Source: JBEKCB01 sp052139675 (GTDB taxonomy: Bacteria > Planctomycetota > Brocadiia > CAIUPP01). From it: a stretch of 64,000 nt of DNA. The notes beneath the pieces are model-generated. The model was not told the origin of the DNA, searched no databases, and saw only the letters and a list, made by a program, of their open reading frames with translations. Location: positions 21,662 to 85,661 of the forward strand of contig JBKQWE010000012.1 in assembly GCA_052139675.1 (NCBI GenBank). Reading direction: 5' to 3'. Shown one piece after another: positions 16,363-23,980 of this stretch. A program made the translations under genes and the position numbers. Numbering within the stretch: the stretch's first letter is position 1; the number at the start of each line of letters is the position of its first letter.

Positions 16363-17280
16363 ATGTTTTTGCTCGTGCCCTACCGCGTGGATGTTCCGCT
16401 CTACCGGAGGCCGATCGCCAACTATGTCATCCTCGCGCTCCTGGTCGTCTGCTACATCATCGAGCAGACCCAGATGCCCTTCGGCGCGGTCAGCCTCTCG
16501 GAAGCTCCGGCCATCGCGCCGTTCGTGCTGAACGGGTGGAATCCCCTCGGGCTGATCGGCCACATCTTTCTCCACGGCGGCATCTTCCATCTCGCCGGCA
16601 ACCTGATTTTCCTGTGGGTCTTCGGCAACGCCGTCTGCGAGAAGGTGGGGAACGCCGCGTACCCGTTCCTCTTCGTCGGGATGGGCATCGTGGCGGGCAT
16701 GGCGCACGTGCTCTTCAGCGGCCATCCGGCCATCGGCGCAAGCGGCGCCATCAGCGGCGTCATGGCCATGTGCCTGGTGTGGTACCCGACCAATGAGCTG
16801 AGCTGCTTTTACTTCGCCTGGCTTCTCTTCTTCATCCGGTTCGGATGGTTCGAGGTGAGCAGCTACTGGATCATGCTGCTGGGGCTGGCGTTCGACGTTC
16901 TCGGCGTTGCGCTGGGGCTGGGCGGCGTGGCGTACTGGGCGCACATCGGGGGATTCGCGGCGAGATTAGCCCTGGCGATCGCGCTGATGCAGCGCCGGTG
17001 GGTTTCGATGGACGACACGGAGCGGACGCTGCTGGACATCTTCGGGCTGAGGACGGCGTGGCGCGACCGCGTGGCGCGGAGCGCTCTGGAGGCCGCGACG
17101 GCGGGCAGCACGGCGGTCCGCTATCCGGCGCCGCCGGGCAATCCCATGCCGATCCCGCAGGAGGACACGATCCCCGTCGTCTGCGCCTGCGGCAAGCTCC
17201 TCAAGGCGAAACGCGAATTCGCCGGCCGCAGGGGCCGTTGTCCCGCGTGCCTGGCGCCGATTCGGATCCCGCAGGAGTGA
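16363..17280 (+). CDS. Rhomboid-family intramembrane serine protease with C-terminal zinc-ribbon-like motif
   Basis: A 305-residue polytopic protease that cuts transmembrane substrates. The catalytic dyad is S127 in GASGAISG and H194 in AHIGGF; the first-loop HIFLHGGIFHLAGN segment is also conserved. After the last helix comes a soluble tail ending in CACGKLLKAKREFAGRRGRC-type ribbon with C274, C276, C293 and C296. This CxCGK...CPxC tail is familiar from PVC-phylum membrane proteins and suggests metal binding. GGGAAGGG precedes ATG 16363. The gene stands alone and converges on the UroD-like gene. Confidence 0.92.
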   Translation: MFLLVPYRVDVPLYRRPIANYVILALLVVCYIIEQTQMPFGAVSLSEAPAIAPFVLNGWNPLGLIGHIFLHGGIFHLAGNLIFLWVFGNAVCEKVGNAAYPFLFVGMGIVAGMAHVLFSGHPAIGASGAISGVMAMCLVWYPTNELSCFYFAWLLFFIRFGWFEVSSYWIMLLGLAFDVLGVALGLGGVAYWAHIGGFAARLALAIALMQRRWVSMDDTERTLLDIFGLRTAWRDRVARSALEAATAGSTAVRYPAPPGNPMPIPQEDTIPVVCACGKLLKAKREFAGRRGRCPACLAPIRIPQE

Positions 17281-17296
17281 CGAATCGGCCGGCCGG

Positions 17297-18304
17297 TCAG
17301 GCCTTCGCGATTTTCCCGCCGGCGCACTCGAGGAACGTCTCGTACGCCCAGCGGTCCCATTCCGGCTGGACGCCGATGCCCTTCAGGTCGCTGTAATTCC
17401 TGGCGATGAAGCCGCCGCGCCGGCCGCTGAAAAGCTGCGCCATGCGCCGCGCCTCCGCGACGATCCGCGCCCGGTCGCCGCTCGGCAGCACCTGCTGGAT
17501 GTCCACCGGCGAGAAGAGGCAGAGCCGCAGCGCCTGGAGCCGCTCCGCCAGCGGTTCGAGCCCGTAGAGCGCCGGCTGGTCGAACTGCACGCAGTTCACG
17601 CCGGCCTCGGCCAGGTCGCCGAGGATGTCGCGCACGTTCCCGCACGAGTGCATGAGCACGTGCAGGCCGCGCTCATGGGCGGCGGCGCAGAGGCGCCGGA
17701 ACAGCGGCTTGAAGATCTCGCGCCACATCGCGGGGCTGACCAGCAGCCGCTCCTGCGTGCCCCAGTCCTCGCAGAAGAAAACGCCGTCCGCGCCGGCCTG
17801 CGCGTACTGGGCGATCACGTCCACGAGGAGCGCCGTCACGCGGTCGTGCAGCTCGTCCACGCGCGCGCGCTCCAGCAGAAGGTCCTTGAAATAGTTTTCC
17901 ATCTTGCGCAGGTAGCGGCAGATCGCGAACGGGAACCCGGGCAGCCCGCCGAGCCGGTAGCGCTCCTTCTCGGCCGCGAACTTCCGGCGCGCCGTGGAGT
18001 ACCGTTCCGGCGCGGCCATGTCCGGCAGGCGATAGTCCTTCAACTGGTCCCACTCCGTCAGCGCGGGCTGATAAATCTCGCCGCCGCGGCCCATGCCCGC
18101 CATGCGGAACCAGGTGTTGCCCCACTCGTCGGTGTAGAACTCCTGCCGCCCCTCCGTCCAGCGGCGCTCGCGCCAGACCGGAGACGGACCGAGCCAGACC
18201 TCGCAGAAATCGTCGGCCCGGCCGTCGGTGAAGTTGAGGCCGATCCGGTCGGGGCCGGCGAATTCCAGATGGCGCTGGATGATCTCGCGGGACGTCATCA
18301 CCAT
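17297..18304 (-). CDS. Uroporphyrinogen decarboxylase (UroD/MtaA) family protein
   Basis: A 335-residue protein of the UroD superfamily, which includes haem decarboxylases and corrinoid methyltransferases (MtaA, CmuA). Seen features are GADGVFFCEDWGTQ in the barrel and LHVLMHSCGNVRDIL, the His-x-Cys-Gly segment typical of the methyltransferase-like branch rather than true HemE. Such proteins are abundant in PVC-type genomes near sugar and methyl metabolism. No haem genes are nearby, so a role in methyl transfer or an unknown reaction is more likely than haem synthesis. ATG 18304 starts the family-typical TSREIIQRHLEF. Confidence 0.8.
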   Translation of the reverse strand: MVMTSREIIQRHLEFAGPDRIGLNFTDGRADDFCEVWLGPSPVWRERRWTEGRQEFYTDEWGNTWFRMAGMGRGGEIYQPALTEWDQLKDYRLPDMAAPERYSTARRKFAAEKERYRLGGLPGFPFAICRYLRKMENYFKDLLLERARVDELHDRVTALLVDVIAQYAQAGADGVFFCEDWGTQERLLVSPAMWREIFKPLFRRLCAAAHERGLHVLMHSCGNVRDILGDLAEAGVNCVQFDQPALYGLEPLAERLQALRLCLFSPVDIQQVLPSGDRARIVAEARRMAQLFSGRRGGFIARNYSDLKGIGVQPEWDRWAYETFLECAGGKIAKA

Positions 18305-18336
18305 GGGAACTCTTTTCGAAACTTGCTTTTTGTATT

Positions 18337-18428
18337 CACCACCAAGGCACAAACACACCCGGAACGGCAAAAGCCTCCTTGCCGTTCAGCCACACATTAC
18401 TTGGCGCCTTGGTGTCTTGGCGGTTAAT
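18337..18428. repeat. Nested word-like palindrome (CACCAAGG type)
   Basis: Outer arms CACCACCAAGGCAC (18337-18350) and GCGCCTTGGTGTCTTGGCGG (18405-18424), with a complete inner hairpin AACGGCAA (18363-18370) / TTGCCGTT (18379-18386) in the loop. It lies between two tandem minus-strand genes. The same outer word occurs at 28.9, 31.4 and 60.9 kb. Confidence 0.75.
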
Positions 18429-18436
18429 AACAGCCG

Positions 18437-20671
18437 TTAAGTCGCTCGCGGATGCTGGTAATACCACTCGAGCTGCGCGGCGGGGACGCCTTCGTCCACA
18501 TTTTCCAGCGCGACCATCTGGAGGCCCTTCGCGGGCGGCTCCACTTCCTTGAGCTTCCATTGATCGTCCAGCCGGCCGAACGTCCAGTACTGCTCGAACG
18601 GCGTGACGTACGGCTGCTCGCTGGCGACCTGGCCGCCGCGGCGGACGATCTGCTGCGCATGCGCGCTGATCCGCGCGGTGAACTCGTCCTGCGCCTTGTC
18701 GCTGTAATTGCGGACCAGGACCAGGTCCACCTTGCGCACGCAGAGATTGCGGAACTCGATGGAAGCGCCCTCCGCCTGGCGGCTGCGGAGTTCCTCCTTC
18801 AGGTGCAAGGCGATTTCGGGAAAAAGGTCCGCCGCCGGCACGCCTTCCGGATCGCCCTGCTCGCGCGCGAGGCAGACCTCGAGAAAGACCTTGCGCGCCC
18901 GCTCCGACATCGCCTGCTGGTCCCAGAGCTTGTCGTTCTCGGCGAGATAGTTCAGCAGCCGCTCGACGCGCGTGACCTTCAATTCCTCGCCGGCCGCAAC
19001 CGACGGCCCGACCGGCCCTTCGCGCCCGGCCGTTTCCGCGTAGACCTGCTGGACGCCGTGATCGGTGAACGGCTCGAAGAAATTGTCCGTCTTGAGCGCG
19101 TCGGACTCCTTCGTCTGCTCGATCTCGCGCAGCAGCCAATGCCCGTCCACGAGGTGGAAGGTCCAGAACTCCTGGAACGGCGCCGGCTCCTGGTCGCCGC
19201 GCACGAAGCCGTGCGTCCGGTCGTCCACGTAGTAATCCTGCGCGCTGGCGCTGATCAGCGCGGTGAACTCGCGGCCGTTGGGGTCGTTCGGGTAGCGCAC
19301 GTTCACCAGGTCCACCGCTCCGACGTTCAGGTCCTCGATGATGTTGATCTCGTGGTCGCGGACCATGCCCTGGATCTGCCCAAGGTGCTCGGCGTAGAGG
19401 TCGGGCATCAGCAGCGGCTTCATCGGCGTGTAATCGCGCGCCTGCCAGCACTTCTGGAGCTCCACGAACACGGCGCGCGCCGTGCCCGCCAGGAGGTCCG
19501 GCGCGAACTTGGGATCGCTCTTCGCGATGAACTCCAGCAGCTTCCGAGTCTTGTCCGCCTTGTTCGCAATCGCGGAGCGGCTGTACGAGAAATCCAGGTT
19601 CTCGCCGCGCTCCTTCAGTTTCTCCCTCATGACAGGCAGCAAAATGAAGACGGCGATGAAGCCGAACCAGATCAGGGCGGACGTGTTGTCCAGGGAACCG
19701 CCGCTGCCGTGGAACCCGCCGCCTCCGCCGAAACCTCCGCCGCCGCCCTTGTTGTGGACCACGAATCCGTCGGCGATGAACGTGTGCGGCTCGCCGACGC
19801 GCAGGTTGAACACCGGGCACGCCTCGCCGGTCGGGCGGCATTCGATGACCGATACGGACTCGACGCGGCCGTCGCGGAAAACGCAGATCCGGTCGCCGGG
19901 CTGCAACTCGCCGGCCGGTCGGAAAGAGCCGTCGGCCATCATCAGCGGATGCTCGGCGGTGGTCTTCAACTCGCCCGCCGTCGTGGAGACGACCGTGATC
20001 GGTGTGAAGGCGGTTTGGATCGCCTCGACCGGCGAATCCACCGCCTGGAAATCCGGCCCCACCGAGAGGACGATGTCGCCCGGCCGAAGCGTCTCGATCG
20101 CGGCGCTGCCGCCCGGCGTGCCGATCCGCGTGCCCGCAGGAAAACAGCCGCCTCCGCCGCCCTTGTTGTGCACCGCGATGCCGGAGGCGAAGTACGTGTG
20201 CGGCGCGTCGGTCTGAAGATTATAGACGAGCGTGCAGCCCCGGACGCGCTCGATGCTCCGAATCGGCTCCGCGCTCAGGCTCATTTCGCCGTCCCAGGCG
20301 AAAATCGAATCGCCGACTTTCAGCGCGGCAACGGTCTTGAATTGTCCATCGCCGACGTAGAACGGATGTTCGGCAGTGGTGCGCAGCGCGACCCGGTCCG
20401 TCGCAACCACGACATATTCGTCCACCTCGATCGCCAGCACGGCGGCGACGGTGGCGGTGGCGATCTCGCCGGCGGGAGTGAAGGCCAGCAGCTTCTCGCC
20501 CGGCTGCACGTCGGCGATGGCGATCTCGCCCCCGTCGGCGCGGAGGATCGGCGTGTCCGGCAGGAAGCAGCCTCCGCCGCCGCGCGCGAACGCCGCGCCG
20601 CCCGCGAGGAACGCCAGCGTCAGCGCGATGACGCAGCGCATGCCCTTCTTTCCGGTCTTGGAATCCGTCAT
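18437..20671 (-). CDS. Secreted/membrane protein with two tandem Hint (intein-like) domains and two Tim44-like domains
   Basis: A 744-residue protein. Residues 1-29 are a signal sequence; then GGGG, Hint 1 (C35-N169), KGGGGG, Hint 2 (C176-N307), a Gly-rich run, a transmembrane helix (about 331-347) and two Tim44/NTF2-fold-like domains (about 375-530 and 570-725). Each Hint starts with Cys, has block-B TTAEHP and ends VHN followed by Lys. Inteins and BIL domains use these residues for self-cleavage or splicing, but a Lys at +1 cannot support ordinary splicing, so cleavage or BIL-type chemistry is more likely. The neighbouring paralogue (21136-22587) lacks both Hint domains. GGAAGG precedes ATG 20671. 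It follows DUF350 by 19 bases. Confidence 0.85.
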   Translation of the reverse strand: MTDSKTGKKGMRCVIALTLAFLAGGAAFARGGGGCFLPDTPILRADGGEIAIADVQPGEKLLAFTPAGEIATATVAAVLAIEVDEYVVVATDRVALRTTAEHPFYVGDGQFKTVAALKVGDSIFAWDGEMSLSAEPIRSIERVRGCTLVYNLQTDAPHTYFASGIAVHNKGGGGGCFPAGTRIGTPGGSAAIETLRPGDIVLSVGPDFQAVDSPVEAIQTAFTPITVVSTTAGELKTTAEHPLMMADGSFRPAGELQPGDRICVFRDGRVESVSVIECRPTGEACPVFNLRVGEPHTFIADGFVVHNKGGGGGFGGGGGFHGSGGSLDNTSALIWFGFIAVFILLPVMREKLKERGENLDFSYSRSAIANKADKTRKLLEFIAKSDPKFAPDLLAGTARAVFVELQKCWQARDYTPMKPLLMPDLYAEHLGQIQGMVRDHEINIIEDLNVGAVDLVNVRYPNDPNGREFTALISASAQDYYVDDRTHGFVRGDQEPAPFQEFWTFHLVDGHWLLREIEQTKESDALKTDNFFEPFTDHGVQQVYAETAGREGPVGPSVAAGEELKVTRVERLLNYLAENDKLWDQQAMSERARKVFLEVCLAREQGDPEGVPAADLFPEIALHLKEELRSRQAEGASIEFRNLCVRKVDLVLVRNYSDKAQDEFTARISAHAQQIVRRGGQVASEQPYVTPFEQYWTFGRLDDQWKLKEVEPPAKGLQMVALENVDEGVPAAQLEWYYQHPRAT
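19751..20146 (-). other. Hint domain 2 (protein residues 176-307)
   Basis: Starts CFPAGTRIGTPGG, has TTAEHPLMM as block B, and ends FNLRVGEPHTFIADGF then VVHN. About 132 residues, so there is no homing endonuclease insert. Flanked by GGGGG on the left and KGGGGG on the right. Confidence 0.85.
20165..20569 (-). other. Hint domain 1 (protein residues 35-169)
   Basis: Starts CFLPDTPILRADGG, has TTAEHPFYV as block B, and ends YNLQTDAPHTYFASGI then AVHN. About 135 residues without an endonuclease. Flanked by GGGG on the left and KGGGGG on the right. It differs widely from Hint 2 in sequence, so the tandem pair is not a recent duplication. Confidence 0.85.
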
Positions 20672-20690
20672 CGGCTTGCCTTCCCGGCGA

Positions 20691-20963
20691 TTACGAGGAA
20701 AGCACTGCGATAATGGCGCCGAGGATCGCCGCCGCCGCCACCACGCTCATGCCCAGGATGCTCGCGGCGACCACCCGGCCGAAATACTCCGCCGCCGCGA
20801 CGTTGCCGCGCGCGATCTCCTTCTCCTCGTCCATCGCCGGCGTCATGCGGCCGATGAACCACGGCAGAAACGCCGACGAAACCAGCACCAGCGCGATGCC
20901 GACCAAGCCGCCCACCAGCGCGATCACCACCGTCCATCCGATGTATTGCACGTGGCTGCCCAT
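20691..20963 (-). CDS. DUF350-like small membrane protein
   Basis: A 90-residue protein with three hydrophobic segments and the DUF350-type segment KEIARGNVAAAEYFGRVVAAS between helices. DUF350 proteins are small membrane proteins of unknown function. GGAGGGGAA precedes ATG 20963 by four bases. It is the first gene of the operon that continues into the Hint-Tim44 gene 19 bases later. Its promoter, ribosome-binding site and first codons are duplicated upstream of the second Tim44 gene. Confidence 0.65.
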   Translation of the reverse strand: MGSHVQYIGWTVVIALVGGLVGIALVLVSSAFLPWFIGRMTPAMDEEKEIARGNVAAAEYFGRVVAASILGMSVVAAAAILGAIIAVLSS

Positions 20964-20995
20964 GCTTCCCCTCCTTGAACCGCGAGTGCAACGTC

Positions 20996-21023
20996 ATTGT
21001 AGTCTTGCCACGAAGTTTTGCAA
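20996..21023 (-). promoter_or_regulatory. Promoter of the DUF350/Hint-Tim44 operon
   Basis: Minus strand TTGCAA (21018-21023), 16 bp, TACAAT (20996-21001). The same arrangement, with -10 changed to TGGAAT, occurs upstream of the second Tim44 gene (22621-22648). Confidence 0.65.
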
Positions 21024-21033
21024 GAAGGAATTC

Positions 21034-21114
21034 AGCCGCAAAGAGGCCCAGGACGCGCAAGAGAAGAATCCAGGAGCATTTTACTTCCTCCGCCTCTTGC
21101 GCCTCTTTGCGGCC
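21034..21114. repeat. Word-like palindrome (CCGCAAAGAGGC type)
   Basis: AGCCGCAAAGAGGC (21034-21047) with further CGCGCAAGAG faces CCTCTTGCGCCTCTTTGCGG (21093-21112). Internal short repeats (CGCAAAGAGGCGCAAGAGG on the other strand). It lies between the second Tim44 gene and the DUF350 promoter. Confidence 0.7.
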
Positions 21115-21135
21115 AATGTTTCCTTTCCGCGAATG

Positions 21136-22587
21136 TTACGCCACGCGCGGATGCCGGCAGTACCATTCGATCTGCGCGGCGGGGACGCCTTCGTCCACAT
21201 TTTCCTGGCCGACCCTCTCGAGGCCCTTCGCGGGCGGTTCCACTTCCTTGAGCTTCCACTGATCGTCCAGCCGGCCGAATGTCCAGTATTGCTCGAACCG
21301 CGTGATGTACGGCTGCTCGCTGGCGACCTGTCCGTTGCGGCAGACGATCTGCTGCGCGTGCGCGCTGATCCGCGCGGTGAACTCGTCCTGCGCCTTGTCG
21401 CTGTAATTGCGGACCAGTACCAGGTCCACCTTGAGCACGGAGAGATTGCGGAATTCGATGGACGCGCCCTCTTCTTTGCGGCTGCGGATTTCCTCCTTCA
21501 GATCAGCGGCGATTCCGGGGAAAAGATCCGCCGCGGGGACGCGCTCCGGATCGCCTTGCTCGCGCGCGAGGCAGACCTGAAGAAACTCCTTGCGCGCCAG
21601 CTCCGACATTGCCTGGCCGTCCCAGAGCTTGTCGTCCTGGACGAGATAGTTCAGCAGCCGCTCGACGCGCGTGACCTTCAGCTCCGTACGGGCGTCCACC
21701 TGGGAGCCGACCGGCCCTTCGCGGCCGGCTGCCTCCGCGTAAACCCGGTTGACGCCGTGATCGGTGAACGGCTCGAAGAAGTTCTCCGTCTTGAGCGCGT
21801 CGCCCTGCGCCGCCGGTTCGATCTCGCGCAGCAGCCACTTCCCGTCCACGAGGTGGAACGTCCAGAACTCCTGGAACACCCCGAGGTACTCTTCGGGGCG
21901 GGCGGAATCCCGCATCCGGTCGTCAACGTAGTAGTCGGCCGCGCTGGCGCTGAAAAGCGAGGTGAACTCGCGCCCGTTGGCGTCGTTCGGATAGCGCATG
22001 TTCACCAGGTCCACCGCGTCAACGAACAGGTCCAGGATGACGTTGACCTGGTGGTCGCGGATCATGTTCTGGATCTGCGAGACGTGCTCGGCGTAAAGCT
22101 CGGGCATCAGCAGCGGCTTCATCCGCGTGTAATCGCGCGCCTGCCAGCATTTCTGGCGCAGCAGGAACGTGGAGCGCGCCGTGCGCGCCAGAAGGTCCGG
22201 CGCGAACGCCGGGTCGCTCTTCGCGATGAACTCCAGCAACTTCCGGGTCTTGTCCGCCTTGTTTGCAATCGCGGAGCGGCCGTACAGGTAGCCCAAGCTC
22301 GACCCGCGCCGCAACCACGCCGACGCTTTGACGCTTGCGACAAACAGCGCCAAGGCGAAGACGACGACGCCGGCTAAGATAACATCCTGCTGGTCCGCGG
22401 AAGTGCCGAAGGCGCCGCCCGCGTCTTGGCCCCCGCCGCTCGAGGCGCCGCTGCCGTGGAACCCGCCGCCGAAGCCGTCACCGCCGAATCCGCCGCCGCC
22501 GCGCGCGAACGCCGCGCCGGCCCCGAGCAGCGCCAGCGTCAGCGCGATTGCCGCCGTCCGGCCGACGTATGGCGCATGACTGCCCAG
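21136..22587 (-). CDS. Tim44-like membrane protein, Hint-free paralogue, probable CTG start
   Basis: A 483-residue paralogue of the Hint-Tim44 protein: signal sequence (about 1-28, ending GAAFA), Gly-rich linker of about 35 residues, transmembrane helix (68-86) and two Tim44-like domains. No ATG, GTG or TTG is available upstream of the signal sequence in frame. CTG 22585-22587 sits where ATG sits in the DUF350 gene, after the same GGAGGGGAAA ribosome-binding site. The first codons (xGSHAPYVGRT) match the start of DUF350 (MGSHVQYIGWT), then the sequence switches at ATCGCGCTG to the signal peptide of the Tim44 gene. A TTG at 22353 would give 405 residues but lose the signal peptide. Confidence 0.75.
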   Translation of the reverse strand: MGSHAPYVGRTAAIALTLALLGAGAAFARGGGGFGGDGFGGGFHGSGASSGGGQDAGGAFGTSADQQDVILAGVVVFALALFVASVKASAWLRRGSSLGYLYGRSAIANKADKTRKLLEFIAKSDPAFAPDLLARTARSTFLLRQKCWQARDYTRMKPLLMPELYAEHVSQIQNMIRDHQVNVILDLFVDAVDLVNMRYPNDANGREFTSLFSASAADYYVDDRMRDSARPEEYLGVFQEFWTFHLVDGKWLLREIEPAAQGDALKTENFFEPFTDHGVNRVYAEAAGREGPVGSQVDARTELKVTRVERLLNYLVQDDKLWDGQAMSELARKEFLQVCLAREQGDPERVPAADLFPGIAADLKEEIRSRKEEGASIEFRNLSVLKVDLVLVRNYSDKAQDEFTARISAHAQQIVCRNGQVASEQPYITRFEQYWTFGRLDDQWKLKEVEPPAKGLERVGQENVDEGVPAAQIEWYCRHPRVA

Positions 22588-22620
22588 GATTTCCCCTCCG
22601 CGAACCGGGAGCGCAACGTC

Positions 22621-22648
22621 ATTCCAGCCCTGCGGTGAAGTTTTGCAA
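22621..22648 (-). promoter_or_regulatory. Duplicated promoter of the second Tim44 gene
   Basis: Minus strand TTGCAA (22643-22648), 16 bp, TGGAAT (22621-22626). The surrounding 60 bases align with the DUF350 promoter region (shared GAAGTTTTGCAAG and GCAACGTCATT words). The altered -10 suggests weaker expression. Confidence 0.5.
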
Positions 22649-22710
22649 GCCCGGCGCCCGAAGCCGGCGTCCCGGAAGATGACCCAACGCCGGCATCGCG
22701 GGCGGCCGCT

Positions 22711-22766
22711 TAAAAAGCAGTCCGCCTTCCATCACCCGACGCGCGGCGGGCGATGGAAAGGCGGAC
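22711..22766 (-). terminator. Rho-independent terminator of the small lipoprotein gene
   Basis: Read on the minus strand, a stem of about 19 bp (22747-22766 with 22720-22738, one bulge and one mismatch) and then GCTTTTTAA (T-run complementary to 22712-22716). It lies about 95 bases after the lipoprotein stop. Confidence 0.75.
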
Positions 22767-22860
22767 CAAGACTGCGCGCGTTGAGATTACGCGCGAGTGC
22801 CTGACTTCGATGCGGCCGGCCCGCTCGGATGCACAGAGGCGGGCCGACTGGACTGCCGAA

Positions 22861-23028
22861 TTACTTTTGGGCCGGAGCGGGAGCTTTTTCAGCCGGAGGC
22901 ATCGGTGTGGTTGCAGGCATGCCGGCCGGATGCGACTTGGTGGTGGTATCATCTGAGGGCCCGCCGCAGCCCGCCGTCACCAGCGCCATTCCCACCACGA
23001 CCATGAATGCCACTATCGCCCTTTTCAT
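22861..23028 (-). CDS. Small lipoprotein, unknown
   Basis: A 55-residue protein: signal peptide with lipobox VTAGC (C20), then a short Gly/Ser/Thr/Pro/Ala-rich tail ending APAPAQK. It would sit lipid-anchored in a membrane with almost no folded domain. AAGGAG lies seven bases before ATG 23028. It has a strong predicted promoter with a 5' leader of about 95 bases and a terminator, so it is expressed alone. No family recognised. Confidence 0.75.
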   Translation of the reverse strand: MKRAIVAFMVVVGMALVTAGCGGPSDDTTTKSHPAGMPATTPMPPAEKAPAPAQK

Positions 23029-23130
23029 CGCGCGCTCCTTCTCAAAAAGAGATCTGCCAATGACGACGCCGAACCCAGTTCGATAACCCTGCACCGTCAT
23101 CAACTCGATCTAAAATCGTTTCGAGTCGCA

Positions 23131-23160
23131 ATTCTAGGCTTTCTTCCTGCTGCTTGTCAA
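23131..23160 (-). promoter_or_regulatory. Promoter of the small lipoprotein gene
   Basis: Minus strand consensus TTGACA (23155-23160), 18 bp, TAGAAT (23131-23136). The leader to the ATG is about 95 bases, long enough to hold a regulatory structure, though none is obvious. Confidence 0.7.
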
Positions 23161-23171
23161 TAGCTTCCCGG

Positions 23172-23200
23172 TTGTCTTTGGAACATATTCCGATTAGGAT
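23172..23200 (+). promoter_or_regulatory. Promoter of the DUF502 gene
   Basis: TTGTCT (23172-23177), 17 bp, TAGGAT (23195-23200), divergent from the lipoprotein promoter with 11 bases between the two -35 boxes. Confidence 0.45.
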
Positions 23201-23242
23201 GACGGAGACGACTCCGATGGCTTAAAGCGAAGGAGGCGGCCG

Positions 23243-23884
23243 ATGAGACGGATTGCGCGCTACTTCTTCCAGGGACTGCTGTTCGCCGCGCCGGCGTGGA
23301 TCACGATGCTGATCCTCTACTGGCTCTTCAACATGGTGGACGAGCCGGTCCGGAGCCTCCTCCACGTGCGGACGATCGGCGTCGGCTTCCTCGTCGCCGT
23401 CATCGTGGGCGTGCCGCTGCTGACGATTATCGGGTTCCTCTCGTCGAACCTGCTCACGCGCCCGCTGATGCAACTGGCCGACGAGCAATTCGACCGGTTC
23501 CCGCTGATCAAGCTGTTCCACTCGTCGCTCAAAGACCTGCTCGGCGCATTCGTGGGCAAGAAGAAGCGGTTCAACCGCCCGGTGCTCGTCAGCGCCATGC
23601 CCCAGAGCGACCTGAAGTTCGTCGGCTTCGTCACCTGCGCCACGATGGAGACCTGGGGCCTGAAGGACCAGGTCGCCGTCTACATCCCGGCCGCGTTCAA
23701 CTTCGGCGGCAACCTGGTCGTCGTCCCGAAGGAATCCGTGCGGCCGGTGGACATGCCGACGCCCGAGGTCATGGCCTTCGTCTTCTCCGGCGGCATCGCC
23801 GGCGAGCGGAAACCGCTCCCCGCCGAGCCGGCAGCGCCGCCGCCCGCCGCTGCGCCGCCGCCCGCGGCGCCCGCGGCGAAATAG
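23243..23884 (+). CDS. DUF502 family membrane protein
   Basis: A 213-residue protein with two N-terminal transmembrane helices (about 8-28 and 47-70) followed by a soluble domain, matching DUF502 in order and in segments such as PLIKLFHSSLKDLLGAF and a VAVYIPAAFNFGGNLVVVP stretch. The function of DUF502 is unknown; members are inner-membrane proteins in bacteria and plants. The last 25 residues are a Pro/Ala tail. AAGGAGG precedes the ATG. It is followed by the J-domain gene about 100 bases on. Confidence 0.85.
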   Translation: MRRIARYFFQGLLFAAPAWITMLILYWLFNMVDEPVRSLLHVRTIGVGFLVAVIVGVPLLTIIGFLSSNLLTRPLMQLADEQFDRFPLIKLFHSSLKDLLGAFVGKKKRFNRPVLVSAMPQSDLKFVGFVTCATMETWGLKDQVAVYIPAAFNFGGNLVVVPKESVRPVDMPTPEVMAFVFSGGIAGERKPLPAEPAAPPPAAAPPPAAPAAK

Positions 23885-23980
23885 AAGGGAATCGGCGCTG
23901 TCGGAGGCTGGCCGTAGAGGCCGCTCTATTGTAATATATACCTACGGCGGTCAAATCCCCTGTTAGACGATTGACTTCCA

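Noticed and set aside
22351..22353. TTG start giving a 405-residue Tim44 protein
   Set aside because: It begins inside the transmembrane helix and drops the signal peptide and Gly-rich linker that the paralogue has, while an intact ribosome-binding site lies before CTG 22585-22587.
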